Positions 46,901 to 55,101 are shown, counted from the stretch's first letter. The stretch: 64,000 bases of DNA from Salinisphaera sp. LB1 (GCF_003177035.1 NZ_CP029488.1:2356001-2420000), one strand, 5' to 3'. The notes: generated by a model not told the origin, from the letters alone. A program made the numbers and translations.

Positions 46901-47263
46901 TCAGTCTTCGATGAAGCTGGCCTTGCTATCCGCGAAGGACCAGTCGATATCGTTGTTCTCGGTCATGGTGAGCATGACGTTGTGCGGGTCGATGCCGGGG
47001 CGGGCCGACAGATTGTCGGTCACCCGGCGATAGAAGGCGTTTTTCTGGCTGTCGGTCTTGCCCGAGCGCAACACCAGATGAAGCGTCACGCGATCCGCGA
47101 TCCGCGATCCGCGATCCGTGCTGACGCTGGAGGGCGTGCGTTGCGAATTCGCGGATCAGCTGATAGCAATCGTCGGCCGGGAAATCGAGCGCGGTGCGAG
47201 CCGCTTCGTTGACTGAATCGGCCACCGCTTCGGCGCAGGCAAGCGATCACGCACAAGCGGCTC
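46901..47263 (-). pseudogene. Tautomerase family pseudogene (frameshifted)
   Basis: Pieces of one tautomerase-family protein lie in two frames. The C-terminal 62 residues (LHLVLRSGKTDSQKNAFYRR ... NDIDWSFADSKASFIED) are open in one frame. The middle part (EAVADSVNEAARTALDFPAD then DCYQLIREF) is in another frame, and the first residues (PLVR) fall back in the first frame. The frame change in the middle coincides with four tandem 7-bp repeats; three copies would restore reading. A second shift of one base lies near 47236, and the expected initiator position is GAG. At least three lesions therefore inactivate it. The intact family tautomerises small keto acids. Confidence 0.8.
47091..47118. repeat. 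Four perfect tandem copies of a 7-bp unit (CGATCCG)
   Basis: Four head-to-tail CGATCCG units lie inside the tautomerase remnant. Because seven is not a multiple of three, gain or loss of a unit changes the reading frame. Removing one unit would join the N- and C-terminal tautomerase segments in frame. Confidence 0.95.
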
Positions 47264-47350
47264 CGCTGGCAACCGGCACGAAATGCCCCCTGTCGGGGCG
47301 CACGGCAGGTGTCTACAATCAGGCCTCGTTTTTCGACCGACGGCTGCGTC

Positions 47351-47653
47351 ATGTTCATTGCCATGAATCGTTTCCGGATCAAGCCTGGCTGCGAGGACGA
47401 ATTCCTCGCGATCTGGCGCCAGCGCGAAACCCATCTCGACGAGGTGCCCGGTTTTCGCCGCTTCAACCTGCTGCAAGGGCCCAGTACGGACGAGCACACG
47501 CTGTTCGCCTCGCATTCGGAGTGGGATTCGCGCGAGGCTTTCGAGGCCTGGACGCGAAGCGAGGCATTTCGCAAGGCCCACGAGAACGCGGGCGGACGCC
47601 GCGATATCTATCTCGGGCCGCCCGAGTTCGAAGGCTTCGACGTCAAACTCTGA
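47351..47653 (+). CDS. IsdG/HmoB-like antibiotic-biosynthesis-monooxygenase domain protein
   Basis: A 100-residue ferredoxin-like ABM-domain protein. Asn6, Trp67 and His77 occupy the positions of the IsdG heme-degrading triad (Asn7, Trp67, His77), in AMNRFRIKPG, EAFEAWTRSEAF and RKAHENAGG. This suggests a dimeric heme-degrading monooxygenase that frees iron. The wider ABM family also includes small-molecule quinol oxygenases, so the heme role is an inference. The ATG at 47351 starts the family-typical MFIAMNRF. It is convergent with the ligase gene, with only 6 bases between the stops. Confidence 0.85.
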   Translation: MFIAMNRFRIKPGCEDEFLAIWRQRETHLDEVPGFRRFNLLQGPSTDEHTLFASHSEWDSREAFEAWTRSEAFRKAHENAGGRRDIYLGPPEFEGFDVKL

Positions 47654-47659
47654 GGACGT

Positions 47660-48580
47660 TTACGCGTCGTCGTCGGCCTCGATGCCTTCGGCTTCCGGCG
47701 CGGCGGCATGGCCGTCCGCGGTAATCTCCGGCGGCGGCCCGCCGGTGCGCCGGCGCAGAAAACGGGCGAAGCGGGGCAGGCCGGTGGCGGTCGTGCCCTG
47801 ATAGCGGAACGTGATCCATGAACCCACCGGGGGCGGGTCGGCGCGCTGCTCGTCGGTGAAGCCGGTGCCGATCGCGAACTGGCGGCCGTCGGGCATACGC
47901 ACTTCGAGTGAGCCCATCATCCCGTGCAAACGACCGTGGCCGGGGTTAATGCCGACGACGCGCGCCTCGGCATCGCGATAGGGCTTGACCTTGAGCAGGC
48001 CGGCATGTCGGCCCGGCGTGTAGTCGCGGCTGCCGCGATGCAGGACCAGCCCTTCGCCGCCCCTGGCGAGGACGTTCTCGAGCGCAGCCTGCAATGTGTC
48101 CTTGTCGGCGACGTGAAACTGGCGCACGGCGACAACCCATGGATCGTCGATGCGCGCGACGGTGCGGCGAATCGCCGGCACGCGGTCGTCGAAATCGTCG
48201 TTGCGGCCGGGAAGGTCGAATACCCGATAGCTGATCGCGTGCCAGCCTGGATCCTTAGGGCCGGCGGTTCTCACCAGGGTCGAGGCGGTCGAGAACCGGC
48301 CGTAGCCGGCCCAGAGTTCGCCGTCCATGGGCGTGGTCGGGAAATGCGCGGTGAACCAGGCCGGCAGATCCACAACCGAGCCACCGCGCGTGCGCATTTG
48401 CTGGCCGTCCCAGTAGCCGCGTACGCCGTCATACTTTTCCGATACCCAGTAGTTCGTGACATCCACTTTTCCGTGGTATACGTCGACCAGTTCCACCGGC
48501 GGCGGTTGCCCCGCCCAGGCGACGCTGATCGTGGCTATCGTGGCGAGCAGCGCGCAGGCTGCGACGACGGTTGTCTTCAT
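47660..48580 (-). CDS. Exported minimal ATP-dependent DNA ligase (LigE-like)
   Basis: A 306-residue protein with an N-terminal signal peptide (VVAACALLATIATISVAWAG), so it should act in the periplasm. The ligase motifs are complete: motif I SEKYDGVRG with adenylated Lys49, motif III MDGELW (Glu88), motif IV GGEGLVLH and motif V LLKVKPY. The OB domain follows (PPVGSWITFRYQG). The C-terminal ~30 residues are acidic and Ala-rich, an extra tail. LigE proteins seal nicks in extracellular or incoming DNA and are linked to competence and biofilm in Neisseria. No competence gene is adjacent. Confidence 0.92.
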   Translation of the reverse strand: MKTTVVAACALLATIATISVAWAGQPPPVELVDVYHGKVDVTNYWVSEKYDGVRGYWDGQQMRTRGGSVVDLPAWFTAHFPTTPMDGELWAGYGRFSTASTLVRTAGPKDPGWHAISYRVFDLPGRNDDFDDRVPAIRRTVARIDDPWVVAVRQFHVADKDTLQAALENVLARGGEGLVLHRGSRDYTPGRHAGLLKVKPYRDAEARVVGINPGHGRLHGMMGSLEVRMPDGRQFAIGTGFTDEQRADPPPVGSWITFRYQGTTATGLPRFARFLRRRTGGPPPEITADGHAAAPEAEGIEADDDA

Positions 48581-48805
48581 GTCGACCCCTCCCTGCGGGT
48601 CAACTTTGCCGGTTTCGTGTCTTTTATGTACGAAAACGGGCCGCGCGCTGTCAATTGTCTTCAGTTACGGGGCACAGCACCCGGTCGCACGCGCTGGTGG
48701 AAATCATGACCACTCTGGGTCCGGGACGGGCGCACAGTCGCTATCCGCAGCCCTTCGCGCCCAGTGCCTCGGGGCGGCGGGATATCTGGATTGCCATCCG
48801 GTTCT

Positions 48806-49102
48806 AGGGCCTGTTGCCGTTTCGTGCGAGTCCGCGCCAAGCGCTGTTGTGCGGCAAGACGAGGCGTAGTGCGCGCCGTGCAGTCACTCTGCACAAGCGG
48901 GCTACAACGCTGGATTGCCGTCGTGTCGTCAATCGTTGGGCGCTTGTCCCGAAGGGTTGGGCCGCCCATAAAAAAATTACTAGGGGCGCCCTGCGGCGTT
49001 GCAAGTCTGGGTCGTGGCACGCCCAGAGCCGGCGACTCGCGCCTTGCCGGACACGATTTGCGGTCTCCAACGCGGCGCTCGCACGAAACGGCAACAGGCC
49101 CT
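48806..49102. mobile_element. MITE-like element with perfect 25-bp terminal inverted repeats
   Basis: The 25 bases at 48806-48830 (AGGGCCTGTTGCCGTTTCGT plus GCGAG) are the exact reverse complement of 49078-49102. The 297-bp unit has no coding content and carries an A-tract near 48970-48976. A related end is found at 58432-58460. I see no clear target-site duplication. It fills most of the 571-bp space between the ligase and the PAS kinase genes; the rest (48581-48800) has no supported gene. Confidence 0.75.
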
Positions 49103-49151
49103 GGTGCAGACTACAGCGCCATAACGCGCTGCTGTGTTTCAGGGTGATTCG

Positions 49152-50261
49152 ATGCCGGATGGGCCTGTGGGGGATCGGCGGCTGCATCTGTTGGCGGATA
49201 GTCTGCCGCTGGCCGTGGCTTATCTCGACGACGCCGGGCATTTTCGCTTCACGAACCGCGCCTTCCAGCGTCGCTTCGGCGCGCCCGCGGCCGATAGCCG
49301 GCCGTCGCAGTTCTTTTCGGGCCTCTGTTCGCCGGATATCGAGGAGTTCCTGAACCGCGCCTTTGCCGAGGGCAAGTCGTTCACCGGCCTGGTTTACTTT
49401 AGCCGCGCCGATGAGCCGACCGAGCGCCTGCGTGTTCAGATCGTGCCGGACGCCGAGGGTGATCGGCTGTGGGGCGCGTTCATGATCTTCCGCCGGATCG
49501 AGGATCGTGCCCCGATGCCGGCCGCGACGGGCGATGACCGGCTCGTGCAGCTGCAACGCATGGCCAGGCTCGGCGAGATCGCGGCCGGCATGGCGCACGA
49601 GGTGCGTCAGCCGCTGTCGGCGATCCGAAATTACGCCGATGTGCTGCCCCGAATGCTGGCGGCCGACGAGCCCGCGAGCCGGATCGGTACGCTGGTGCGG
49701 GCGATCCAGACACAGGCCAAGCGTGCGAGCGACATCATCACCCAGGCGCGCGAGTTGGTGGGCGGGGGTACGGACACATTCGGCGAATGCGATGTCCTGC
49801 AGGTGATCTACAGCAGCATCGAAATCACCGAGCGATCGGCCCGCGCGGCCGGCGTGGAAGTGCGTTGCGCCGCCCAGTCGGCGTTGCCGCCCTGTCGCGG
49901 GCATGCGGGCCAGCTCGAGCAGATTCTGGTCAATCTGATCGGCAACGCGATCGCGGCGGTCGCGAACAGCGACATCCGCGTGATACGTATTGACGCCGAA
50001 GCACGCGATGATCGGGCTATCCGTATTCGTGTCGCCGACACTGGCCCCGGCGTGCCGGCCGATGATCTGGACGTGATATTTCAGGCCTTTCGTTCCGGCG
50101 GCGATGGCATGGGCATGGGCTTGTCGGTCAGTCGCCAACTCGCCGAGCATCACGGCGGACAGCTCTGGGCCGAGCCGGATCGCGAACGCGGCGCGTGTTT
50201 CGTGCTCGATCTGCCCGTGGATGCGGCCGCGCGCGACTCGGAAAGTGGAACCGCCAGCTGA
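49152..50261 (+). CDS. Soluble PAS-domain sensor histidine kinase
   Basis: A 369-residue kinase without membrane helices. Residues ~10-115 form a PAS domain (ADSLPLAVAYLDDAGHFRFT, NRAFQRRFG). The phospho-acceptor His149 is in AGMAHEVRQPLSAIRNYADV, an HE-R-P type box. The ATPase domain has ILVNLIGNAIAAV (N box), VADTGPGVPADDLD (G1) and GMGMGLSVSRQLAEHHGG (G2). The architecture is FixL/DctB-kinase like, with signals sensed in the cytoplasm. No response regulator gene is adjacent on the same strand, so it is an orphan. The ATG at 49152 is preceded by AGGGTGA; another in-frame ATG at 49134 is possible. Confidence 0.9.
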   Translation: MPDGPVGDRRLHLLADSLPLAVAYLDDAGHFRFTNRAFQRRFGAPAADSRPSQFFSGLCSPDIEEFLNRAFAEGKSFTGLVYFSRADEPTERLRVQIVPDAEGDRLWGAFMIFRRIEDRAPMPAATGDDRLVQLQRMARLGEIAAGMAHEVRQPLSAIRNYADVLPRMLAADEPASRIGTLVRAIQTQAKRASDIITQARELVGGGTDTFGECDVLQVIYSSIEITERSARAAGVEVRCAAQSALPPCRGHAGQLEQILVNLIGNAIAAVANSDIRVIRIDAEARDDRAIRIRVADTGPGVPADDLDVIFQAFRSGGDGMGMGLSVSRQLAEHHGGQLWAEPDRERGACFVLDLPVDAAARDSESGTAS

Positions 50262-50403
50262 GCGGCCCGCTTGAACGCAACCGGGGTTGAGGTTGCAGAT
50301 TGGCGTGGCCGGCCATTTTCGTTCCCGCCCGTGCTCAGCCATGGTCAAATCGCCCAGGCGCCGTCCCGAGCCGGGCCGGTCATCGAACCCGTCCTGTCTT
50401 CGG

Positions 50404-50730
50404 TTACGCCGGTTGCCGCGCTGCGGGCTCGATGTCGTAGGGGGGGGTGCGCCGTGCATCGCCGAGTGCCCGGGCCCACCCATCCATGCGCAGGGCGAGC
50501 GTATCGAGTGCGCGTCCCTGTTCGGGGCGAGAGGCGAACCGGGATGCGGCATCGACATGCGGGTCTACCTGCGCAATGCGCACCGTATTCGGTGACCGTC
50601 ACCGCGTGCCGTTCGGCAAACACCAGGCGCCATTGCTCGATCGCTCGCCGAATCGCGCGACCGCTTCATCGATGCCTTCGGCAGCGGTCGGTGGGCTGGC
50701 AGGGGGGCCTGGATCGCATCCACAAGCCAA
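50404..50730 (-). pseudogene. Frame-broken gene remnant of unknown family
   Basis: Codon-like sequence runs on the minus strand through a 474-bp spacer but shifts frame twice. A first part (AEGIDEAVARFGE) and a last part (VRIAQVDPHVDAASRFASRP then EQGRALDTLALRMDGWARAL) share one frame and end at a TAA at 50404. The middle part (RAIEQWRLVFAERHAVTVTE) is one frame away. Together they read as one plausible ~110-residue helical protein, with the two shifts cancelling. I do not recognise it. An eight-base G run lies near 50442-50449. This could be decay of a real gene or chance. Confidence 0.4.
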
Positions 50731-50735
50731 GTGGT

Positions 50736-52196
50736 CTAGGCGAGGGGCAACTCGAAGGCGGCGACGGTGCCGTGGCTGTCGCTTGTCAGTTCCAGTCGCG
50801 TGCCGTGCCGCGCACAGACTTCGGCCACGATTGCGAGCCCGAGACCGCTGCCGGCATGCCGGCTACGGGCCTCGCGGGTGCGGTAGAAGCGCTGCACGAC
50901 CAGTCCGATTTCGTCGGCCGGTATGCCGATGCCGGTATCGGTCACCGCAATGCGGACACGTTCGCCGCTTACGGCGGCCGAACAGGTCACCTGGCCGCCG
51001 GGATCGGTTGCGCGCAGGGCATTGTCGACCAGATTGGTCAGTGCCCGGTCGATGAGTTCCAGATCGGCGGCGACCGGCAGCGGCTCGACGCAGTCGACCG
51101 TCAGCACGATACCTGCGGCCTCGGCCTCGGGACGGAATTTGCCCGCGATGTCGTGGATCAGTTCGGCCGCCGGAAAAGTCTCGACGTGCAGGGCGCGTTC
51201 ATCGATATCGATGCAGGCCAGCAGCGAGAGTTGCTCGGCCAGACGGGTCAGGCGCGCCACGTTGGCGAGCAGGGCATCGATCCCGGGCCGGTTGTGCTCG
51301 GGGACGTCGGCCTGGAGTTTCTCGGCATAGCCGCGCAGCGCGGTCAGCGGCGTGCGGAAATCGTGCGAGAGGCTGGCGACCAGGTCGCGGCGCTGGCGGT
51401 CGCTCTCGCGCAGCGCCGACACCTGGGCTTCGATGGTGGCGGCCATGTCGTTGAAAGCCCGTGCCGCACGGCCGACTTCGTCGTCGGTCTGCATGGAAAG
51501 ACGCTGGCTGTGGTCGCCTTCGGCGAAGCGTTGCATGGCGCGCGTGAGCCGCGAGAAGCGCCGGGTCAGCAACCCGAACAGCAGCAGGCCGAGGGCGGCG
51601 GATACCAGCAGGGCACCCACGCCGGCCACCACGAGCGAGCGCGAGATACTGCTGGTCTGCCACATGCGCGCCACCGACATATTGGTATCCGCTTCGAGGA
51701 CGACGAACAGATAGCCGCGATGCCGTTGCGGTCCGTAATGGATGTTGGCCACCGAGAATACGTTGCGGCCGTCATCGCACGGCAGATCGGCGTAGACCGG
51801 CAGCATCGGCAGATGCGATTGCAGGCGCCGGATCGGGGCGATCGCAATACGGCCGCCCAGCGCGCAGCGGTCGTCTGCCCACGCGCCGACCACCTCGCCC
51901 GACCGGTTGAGTACATAAATCGACAGCGCCGGGTTGATGCTCTTGATGTGCTGCACGGCCCGGCGCGCGGGCCGGCTGGTCAGCCCTGCGGCCAACGGCC
52001 TGGCCAGCCGAGCGGCCAGATGCGAGGCCAGATGAAGCTGATTGCGTTGCAGCCATTCCCGGCCGAGCAGATCGAACTGGCCGACGGCGATCCAGGCGGT
52101 GGCCAGCGACATCACCAGCAGGCTTGCCAGATAAGCCAGCGCCAGGCGGGCGTACAGGCCGCGCGACAGACGGCGCAGCGCGCGCAGCACGCTCAC
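50736..52196 (-). CDS. Membrane sensor histidine kinase with HAMP domain
   Basis: A 486-residue two-helix kinase: helix 1 at ~17-39, a ~145-residue periplasmic sensor, and helix 2 at ~187-210. A HAMP linker follows (RFAEGDHSQRLSMQTDDEVG). The phospho-acceptor His278 is in SLSHDFRTPLTALRGY. ATPase boxes are LTNLVDNALRA, VTDTGIGIPADE and GSGLGLAIVAEVC. The periplasmic domain has a pair of cysteines (Cys111, Cys140). It overlaps the upstream response regulator by four bases (ATGA). The signal is unknown. A divergent Lys/His-rich exported peptide may be a target, as in acid- or metal-responsive systems. Confidence 0.93.
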   Translation of the reverse strand: MSVLRALRRLSRGLYARLALAYLASLLVMSLATAWIAVGQFDLLGREWLQRNQLHLASHLAARLARPLAAGLTSRPARRAVQHIKSINPALSIYVLNRSGEVVGAWADDRCALGGRIAIAPIRRLQSHLPMLPVYADLPCDDGRNVFSVANIHYGPQRHRGYLFVVLEADTNMSVARMWQTSSISRSLVVAGVGALLVSAALGLLLFGLLTRRFSRLTRAMQRFAEGDHSQRLSMQTDDEVGRAARAFNDMAATIEAQVSALRESDRQRRDLVASLSHDFRTPLTALRGYAEKLQADVPEHNRPGIDALLANVARLTRLAEQLSLLACIDIDERALHVETFPAAELIHDIAGKFRPEAEAAGIVLTVDCVEPLPVAADLELIDRALTNLVDNALRATDPGGQVTCSAAVSGERVRIAVTDTGIGIPADEIGLVVQRFYRTREARSRHAGSGLGLAIVAEVCARHGTRLELTSDSHGTVAAFELPLA

Positions 52197-52906
52197 GGAG
52201 ACGGCTGCCGGGTCGTGTCGGTGAAGCGATAACCCACGCCCCAGACGGTGAGGATATAACGCGGGGCGGACAGGTCATCCTCGATCTTGCTGCGCAGGCG
52301 GTTGATGTGCGTGTTCACGGTATGGTCGAAACCGTCGAACTCCGGGCCCCAGACCGCGTCCAGCAGATCGGCGCGCGAGAAGCCGCGGCCCGGGTGGCGC
52401 GCGAACAAGGACAGCAACGCGAACTCCTTGGCGGTCAAGGACAGCGCCTTGCCGCGCAGGCTGGCGTAGTGGGCATCGATATCGATAACCAGATCGTGCG
52501 CCGTGATCGGCGTTCGCCCGCCCATCGGTTCGCCGCCGCCCGTGCGGGCGTAGCGACGCAGCAGCGCGGCCACCCGCGCGAGCAGGATCGCGCCGTCGAA
52601 CGGTTTGGTGATGTAGTCATCGGCGCCGATCTCCAGCCCATGCACGACCTCGCGCGTATCGGCCCGGGCGGTCAGCATGATCAGCGGCAGGGCCGCGTCC
52701 GCGGTCCGAATCTCGCGGCAGACCGCCAGCCCGTCGATGCCCGGCAGCATGAGGTCGAGAATCACCAGCGACGCTTCGCGCCAGCGCGTTAATGCCTTTT
52801 CGCCGTCGTCGACCCAGATCGCCGGGTAGCCGGCATCGCCCAGTAATGCGATCAGCAAGTGCCCGATATCGGGATCGTCTTCGACGCAGAGAATAGGGCG
52901 GGTCAC
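52193..52906 (-). CDS. OmpR-family response regulator
   Basis: A 237-residue regulator. The receiver phospho-acceptor is Asp51 (LVILDLMLPGIDG), with acidic pair Asp10/Asp11 (CVEDDPDIG) and Lys102 (DDYITKPFD). The C-terminal winged helix is typical: LTAKEFALLSLFARHPGRGF, NTHINRLRSKIE and ILTVWGVGYRF. It is the first gene of a kinase-regulator pair and is divergent from a small exported peptide. The 175-bp spacer between them should contain both promoters. Confidence 0.95.
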   Translation of the reverse strand: MTRPILCVEDDPDIGHLLIALLGDAGYPAIWVDDGEKALTRWREASLVILDLMLPGIDGLAVCREIRTADAALPLIMLTARADTREVVHGLEIGADDYITKPFDGAILLARVAALLRRYARTGGGEPMGGRTPITAHDLVIDIDAHYASLRGKALSLTAKEFALLSLFARHPGRGFSRADLLDAVWGPEFDGFDHTVNTHINRLRSKIEDDLSAPRYILTVWGVGYRFTDTTRQPSP

Positions 52907-53081
52907 GACGTACTCCGTTACACGATGTATCCACGCTAGCCCAGGGGGCAGCTCGCATCATCACGAAAGCTTCACGATCGATGTTATCGATTCGTGATGA
53001 TTGCCCGGGGCGGGGCGCCTAATCTCAATGCCACGACCCGATACCCGGGCCGGGATTCGAACAATTACAAAGGAATCGACC

Positions 53082-53303
53082 ATGAACGTTCGCAAGCATG
53101 CCGTGATTACCGCACTTATTCTGGCCCTGTCGACCGTGGGCGTTGCCGCCACGGCGAGTGCCGCCGAGAGCGCGACGTCGGCGCACAAGACCATGACCCA
53201 TAAAAAGGCCACCAAGCACCACAGTGCGATGGCCCACAAGAAGAAGACCAGCCACACCCACAAAAAGCACAAGGCCGCCACCAAGGCCAGCAAGACCAAG
53301 TAA
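53082..53303 (+). CDS. Small exported Lys/His-rich protein (acid-shock-like)
   Basis: A 73-residue protein with a signal peptide (ITALILALSTVGVAATASA) and a mature part almost entirely of Lys, His, Thr, Ala and Ser: KTMTHKKATKHHSAMAHKKK is typical. It has no cysteine or aromatic residue. In composition and size it resembles Asr-type acid-shock proteins, which buffer or bind in the periplasm, and the His clusters could also bind metal. The ATG at 53082 follows AAGGAATCGACC. It is divergent from the two-component pair, which probably controls it. A strong hairpin follows 18 bases after the stop. Confidence 0.75.
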   Translation: MNVRKHAVITALILALSTVGVAATASAAESATSAHKTMTHKKATKHHSAMAHKKKTSHTHKKHKAATKASKTK

Positions 53304-53320
53304 CACGGCCAGTCTTGATC

Positions 53321-53342
53321 GGCCGGCGGGTTGCCGCCGGCC
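53321..53342 (+). terminator. Probable terminator hairpin after the Lys/His-rich peptide gene
   Basis: A perfect 9-bp stem (GGCCGGCGG with CCGCCGGCC) with a GTTG tetraloop. It is very stable but followed by only a short T-poor tail (ATCTTGCCT), so efficiency is uncertain. The rest of the spacer to 53647 shows no gene or other clear element. Confidence 0.55.
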
Positions 53343-53647
53343 ATCTTGCCTGACTCGTGGGCCGAACTCATGGCCGGGGCTGTTCGGCGCGCCGGGAAGG
53401 CGGCCTGTTATTGATCGCGCGGGGGGCCAGAGTGGGCCGGAGCCCGACTGCCGTCAGCGCCAGACCGGCAGGGCGTGCCGCAGCGGCCGGGGCAACGCCG
53501 CATCAGCTGCCGGCCTTGCGGCGTATATTCAATGGCGCAGTCGCTGGCGCGCCGAGTATACCGCCGACAAGCACGCGAGCGAGTGCCGCGTCCATGTTGG
53601 GCACCCCGATGGCGCGGGCCCCCTGAAGCGATCTGCGGGAGAGCGAA

Positions 53648-54250
53648 ATGAACCAGCGCATCAACAATCCAAGGCGTCGTTTTCTGATCGGGGCTTCGAC
53701 CGTGTTCGGCGCCGGTCTGCTGGTGGGGCTGACGCGTTGGTTGCCCGCCAGCGCCGCGGGTGACAGCCAGGCCGGCACCGAGGCGACCGGGCCGGTGACC
53801 ATCGTGGCCTTCGACGATCACGGCAAGCGGCTGGGCAGGCGCACGGTGCCACGCGTGGTCAAGACGCCGGCCCAGTGGCGGGCCGAACTCACGCCGGCCC
53901 AATACCATATCCTGCGCGAGCACGGGACAGAGCGACCGTTCACGGGGCGCTACTACAACCCGCCCGAACAGCAGGGCATCTATCGCTGCCAGGGCTGTGG
54001 TAACGCGCTGTACGATTCGGCGACGCAGTTCCACTCCGGCACGGGCTGGCCGAGCTTCTACCAGCCGATTGCGGCCGAGAACGTCACCGAACACACGGAC
54101 CACAGCTTCGGCATGACCCGCACGGAGATCGCGTGTACGGAGTGCGCGGGCCATCTCGGCCACAAATTCCACGATGGGCCGAAGCCCACCGGTCTGCGCT
54201 ACTGCATGGATTCGGTCGCCCTGCGTTTCATACCCACGGGCGCGGCCTGA
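53648..54250 (+). CDS. msrB: Exported (Tat) peptide-methionine (R)-S-oxide reductase MsrB
   Basis: A 200-residue protein with a twin-arginine signal (PRRRFLIGAS) and membrane-spanning h-region. The MsrB domain has zinc ligands Cys114/Cys117 (YRCQGCG) and Cys163/Cys166 (ACTECAG) and catalytic Cys186 (LRYCMDS). The usual resolving cysteine is absent: the loop reads SGTGWPSF with Thr where many MsrBs have Cys. It should repair oxidised methionines in periplasmic proteins, probably recycled by an external reductant. It is followed after 33 bases by an exported MsrA. Confidence 0.93.
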   Translation: MNQRINNPRRRFLIGASTVFGAGLLVGLTRWLPASAAGDSQAGTEATGPVTIVAFDDHGKRLGRRTVPRVVKTPAQWRAELTPAQYHILREHGTERPFTGRYYNPPEQQGIYRCQGCGNALYDSATQFHSGTGWPSFYQPIAAENVTEHTDHSFGMTRTEIACTECAGHLGHKFHDGPKPTGLRYCMDSVALRFIPTGAA

Positions 54251-54283
54251 CCGCGCGCGGGCACGACATCAACGGAGGTTGAT

Positions 54284-55021
54284 ATGCACGCTCGATTGCC
54301 ACGATCCACGATTTTGGCCGCCCTCGGCGCGGCGGTCGTCATGGTGATGGGTGCGGTCATGTACGACACGCCGGCCCGGTCGGCCGATTCGGTCTATGGC
54401 ACCAATATCCCGGCCGCCAGCGCGCATCTGTCACAGGCCGGCAGCCAAAGTGCGACTGCCGTGCTCGCAGGCGGCTGCTTCTGGGGTATGGAAGAAGTGT
54501 TTTCGCATGTGAAAGGTGTGACGAACGTGGTCTCCGGCTATGCCGGCGGCGACAAGGCGCACGCGAACTACGAGGATTCCAGCAGCGGCCGCTACGGCGA
54601 TGCCGAGGCGGTGCGCATCACCTACGATCCGGCCCGGATCAGCTACGCGGATCTGTTGCGAATCTATTTCTCGGTGGCCCATGATCCGACCCAGGTAAAT
54701 CGTCAGGGTCCTGACCGCGGCCCGCAGTATCGCTCGGAGGTCTTTGCCGCGAATGCCGATCAGGCACGGGTCGCCCGGGCCTACATCCAGCAGCTCGATC
54801 GCGCGCATGTCTTCCACCGACCGATCGCGACCCGGGTCAGCGTGGGCCAGAAGTTCTTCCCGGCGGAGTCGTATCACCAGAACTATGCGCTCAAGCATCC
54901 GGGTAGCTACTACCTGCGGGTCAACGACGAGCCCAAGGTCGCGGCGTTGAAAACGCGTTTCCCGACGCGCTACAGCCCGCAGTTCGCCAAGGGCGGCGGG
55001 CAGGCGAACGCCGGCGGCTGA
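54284..55021 (+). CDS. msrA: Exported peptide-methionine (S)-S-oxide reductase MsrA
   Basis: A 245-residue protein with an N-terminal signal or anchor (ILAALGAAVVMVMGAVM). The MsrA active site is GGCFWGMEE with Cys65. Supporting motifs are SGYAGGDKAHANYEDSSSGR, RIYFSVAHDPTQVNRQGPD and GQKFFPAESYHQNYALKHP. The spacer between signal and domain (residues ~30-57) is Ala/Ser-rich. It forms an exported repair pair with the upstream MsrB, one enzyme for each sulfoxide stereoisomer. A ribosome binding site (CGGAGGTTGAT) precedes the ATG. Confidence 0.94.
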   Translation: MHARLPRSTILAALGAAVVMVMGAVMYDTPARSADSVYGTNIPAASAHLSQAGSQSATAVLAGGCFWGMEEVFSHVKGVTNVVSGYAGGDKAHANYEDSSSGRYGDAEAVRITYDPARISYADLLRIYFSVAHDPTQVNRQGPDRGPQYRSEVFAANADQARVARAYIQQLDRAHVFHRPIATRVSVGQKFFPAESYHQNYALKHPGSYYLRVNDEPKVAALKTRFPTRYSPQFAKGGGQANAGG

Positions 55022-55101
55022 TTACCGATGATCGAGGTGGCCCTTCCTTGTTGTCCGGCATGAGCGCCGCACAGCGCCAAGCCGCCGGCGACGCAATTAA
55101 T

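Noticed and set aside
47091-47118. Short tandem repeat considered as a CRISPR or direct-repeat array
   Set aside because: Units are 7 bp without spacers and lie inside a coding remnant, so this is a microsatellite.
48706-48807. 33-codon plus-strand frame ending in SGRRDIWIAIRF
   Set aside because: It has no ribosome binding site and no recognisable family, and it runs into the edge of the MITE-like repeat. Too weak to call a gene.
50271-52232. 653-codon plus-strand open frame across the membrane histidine kinase
   Set aside because: The minus-strand kinase has all catalytic boxes. The opposite frame is Gln/Arg/His-rich and begins in a spacer without a ribosome binding site.
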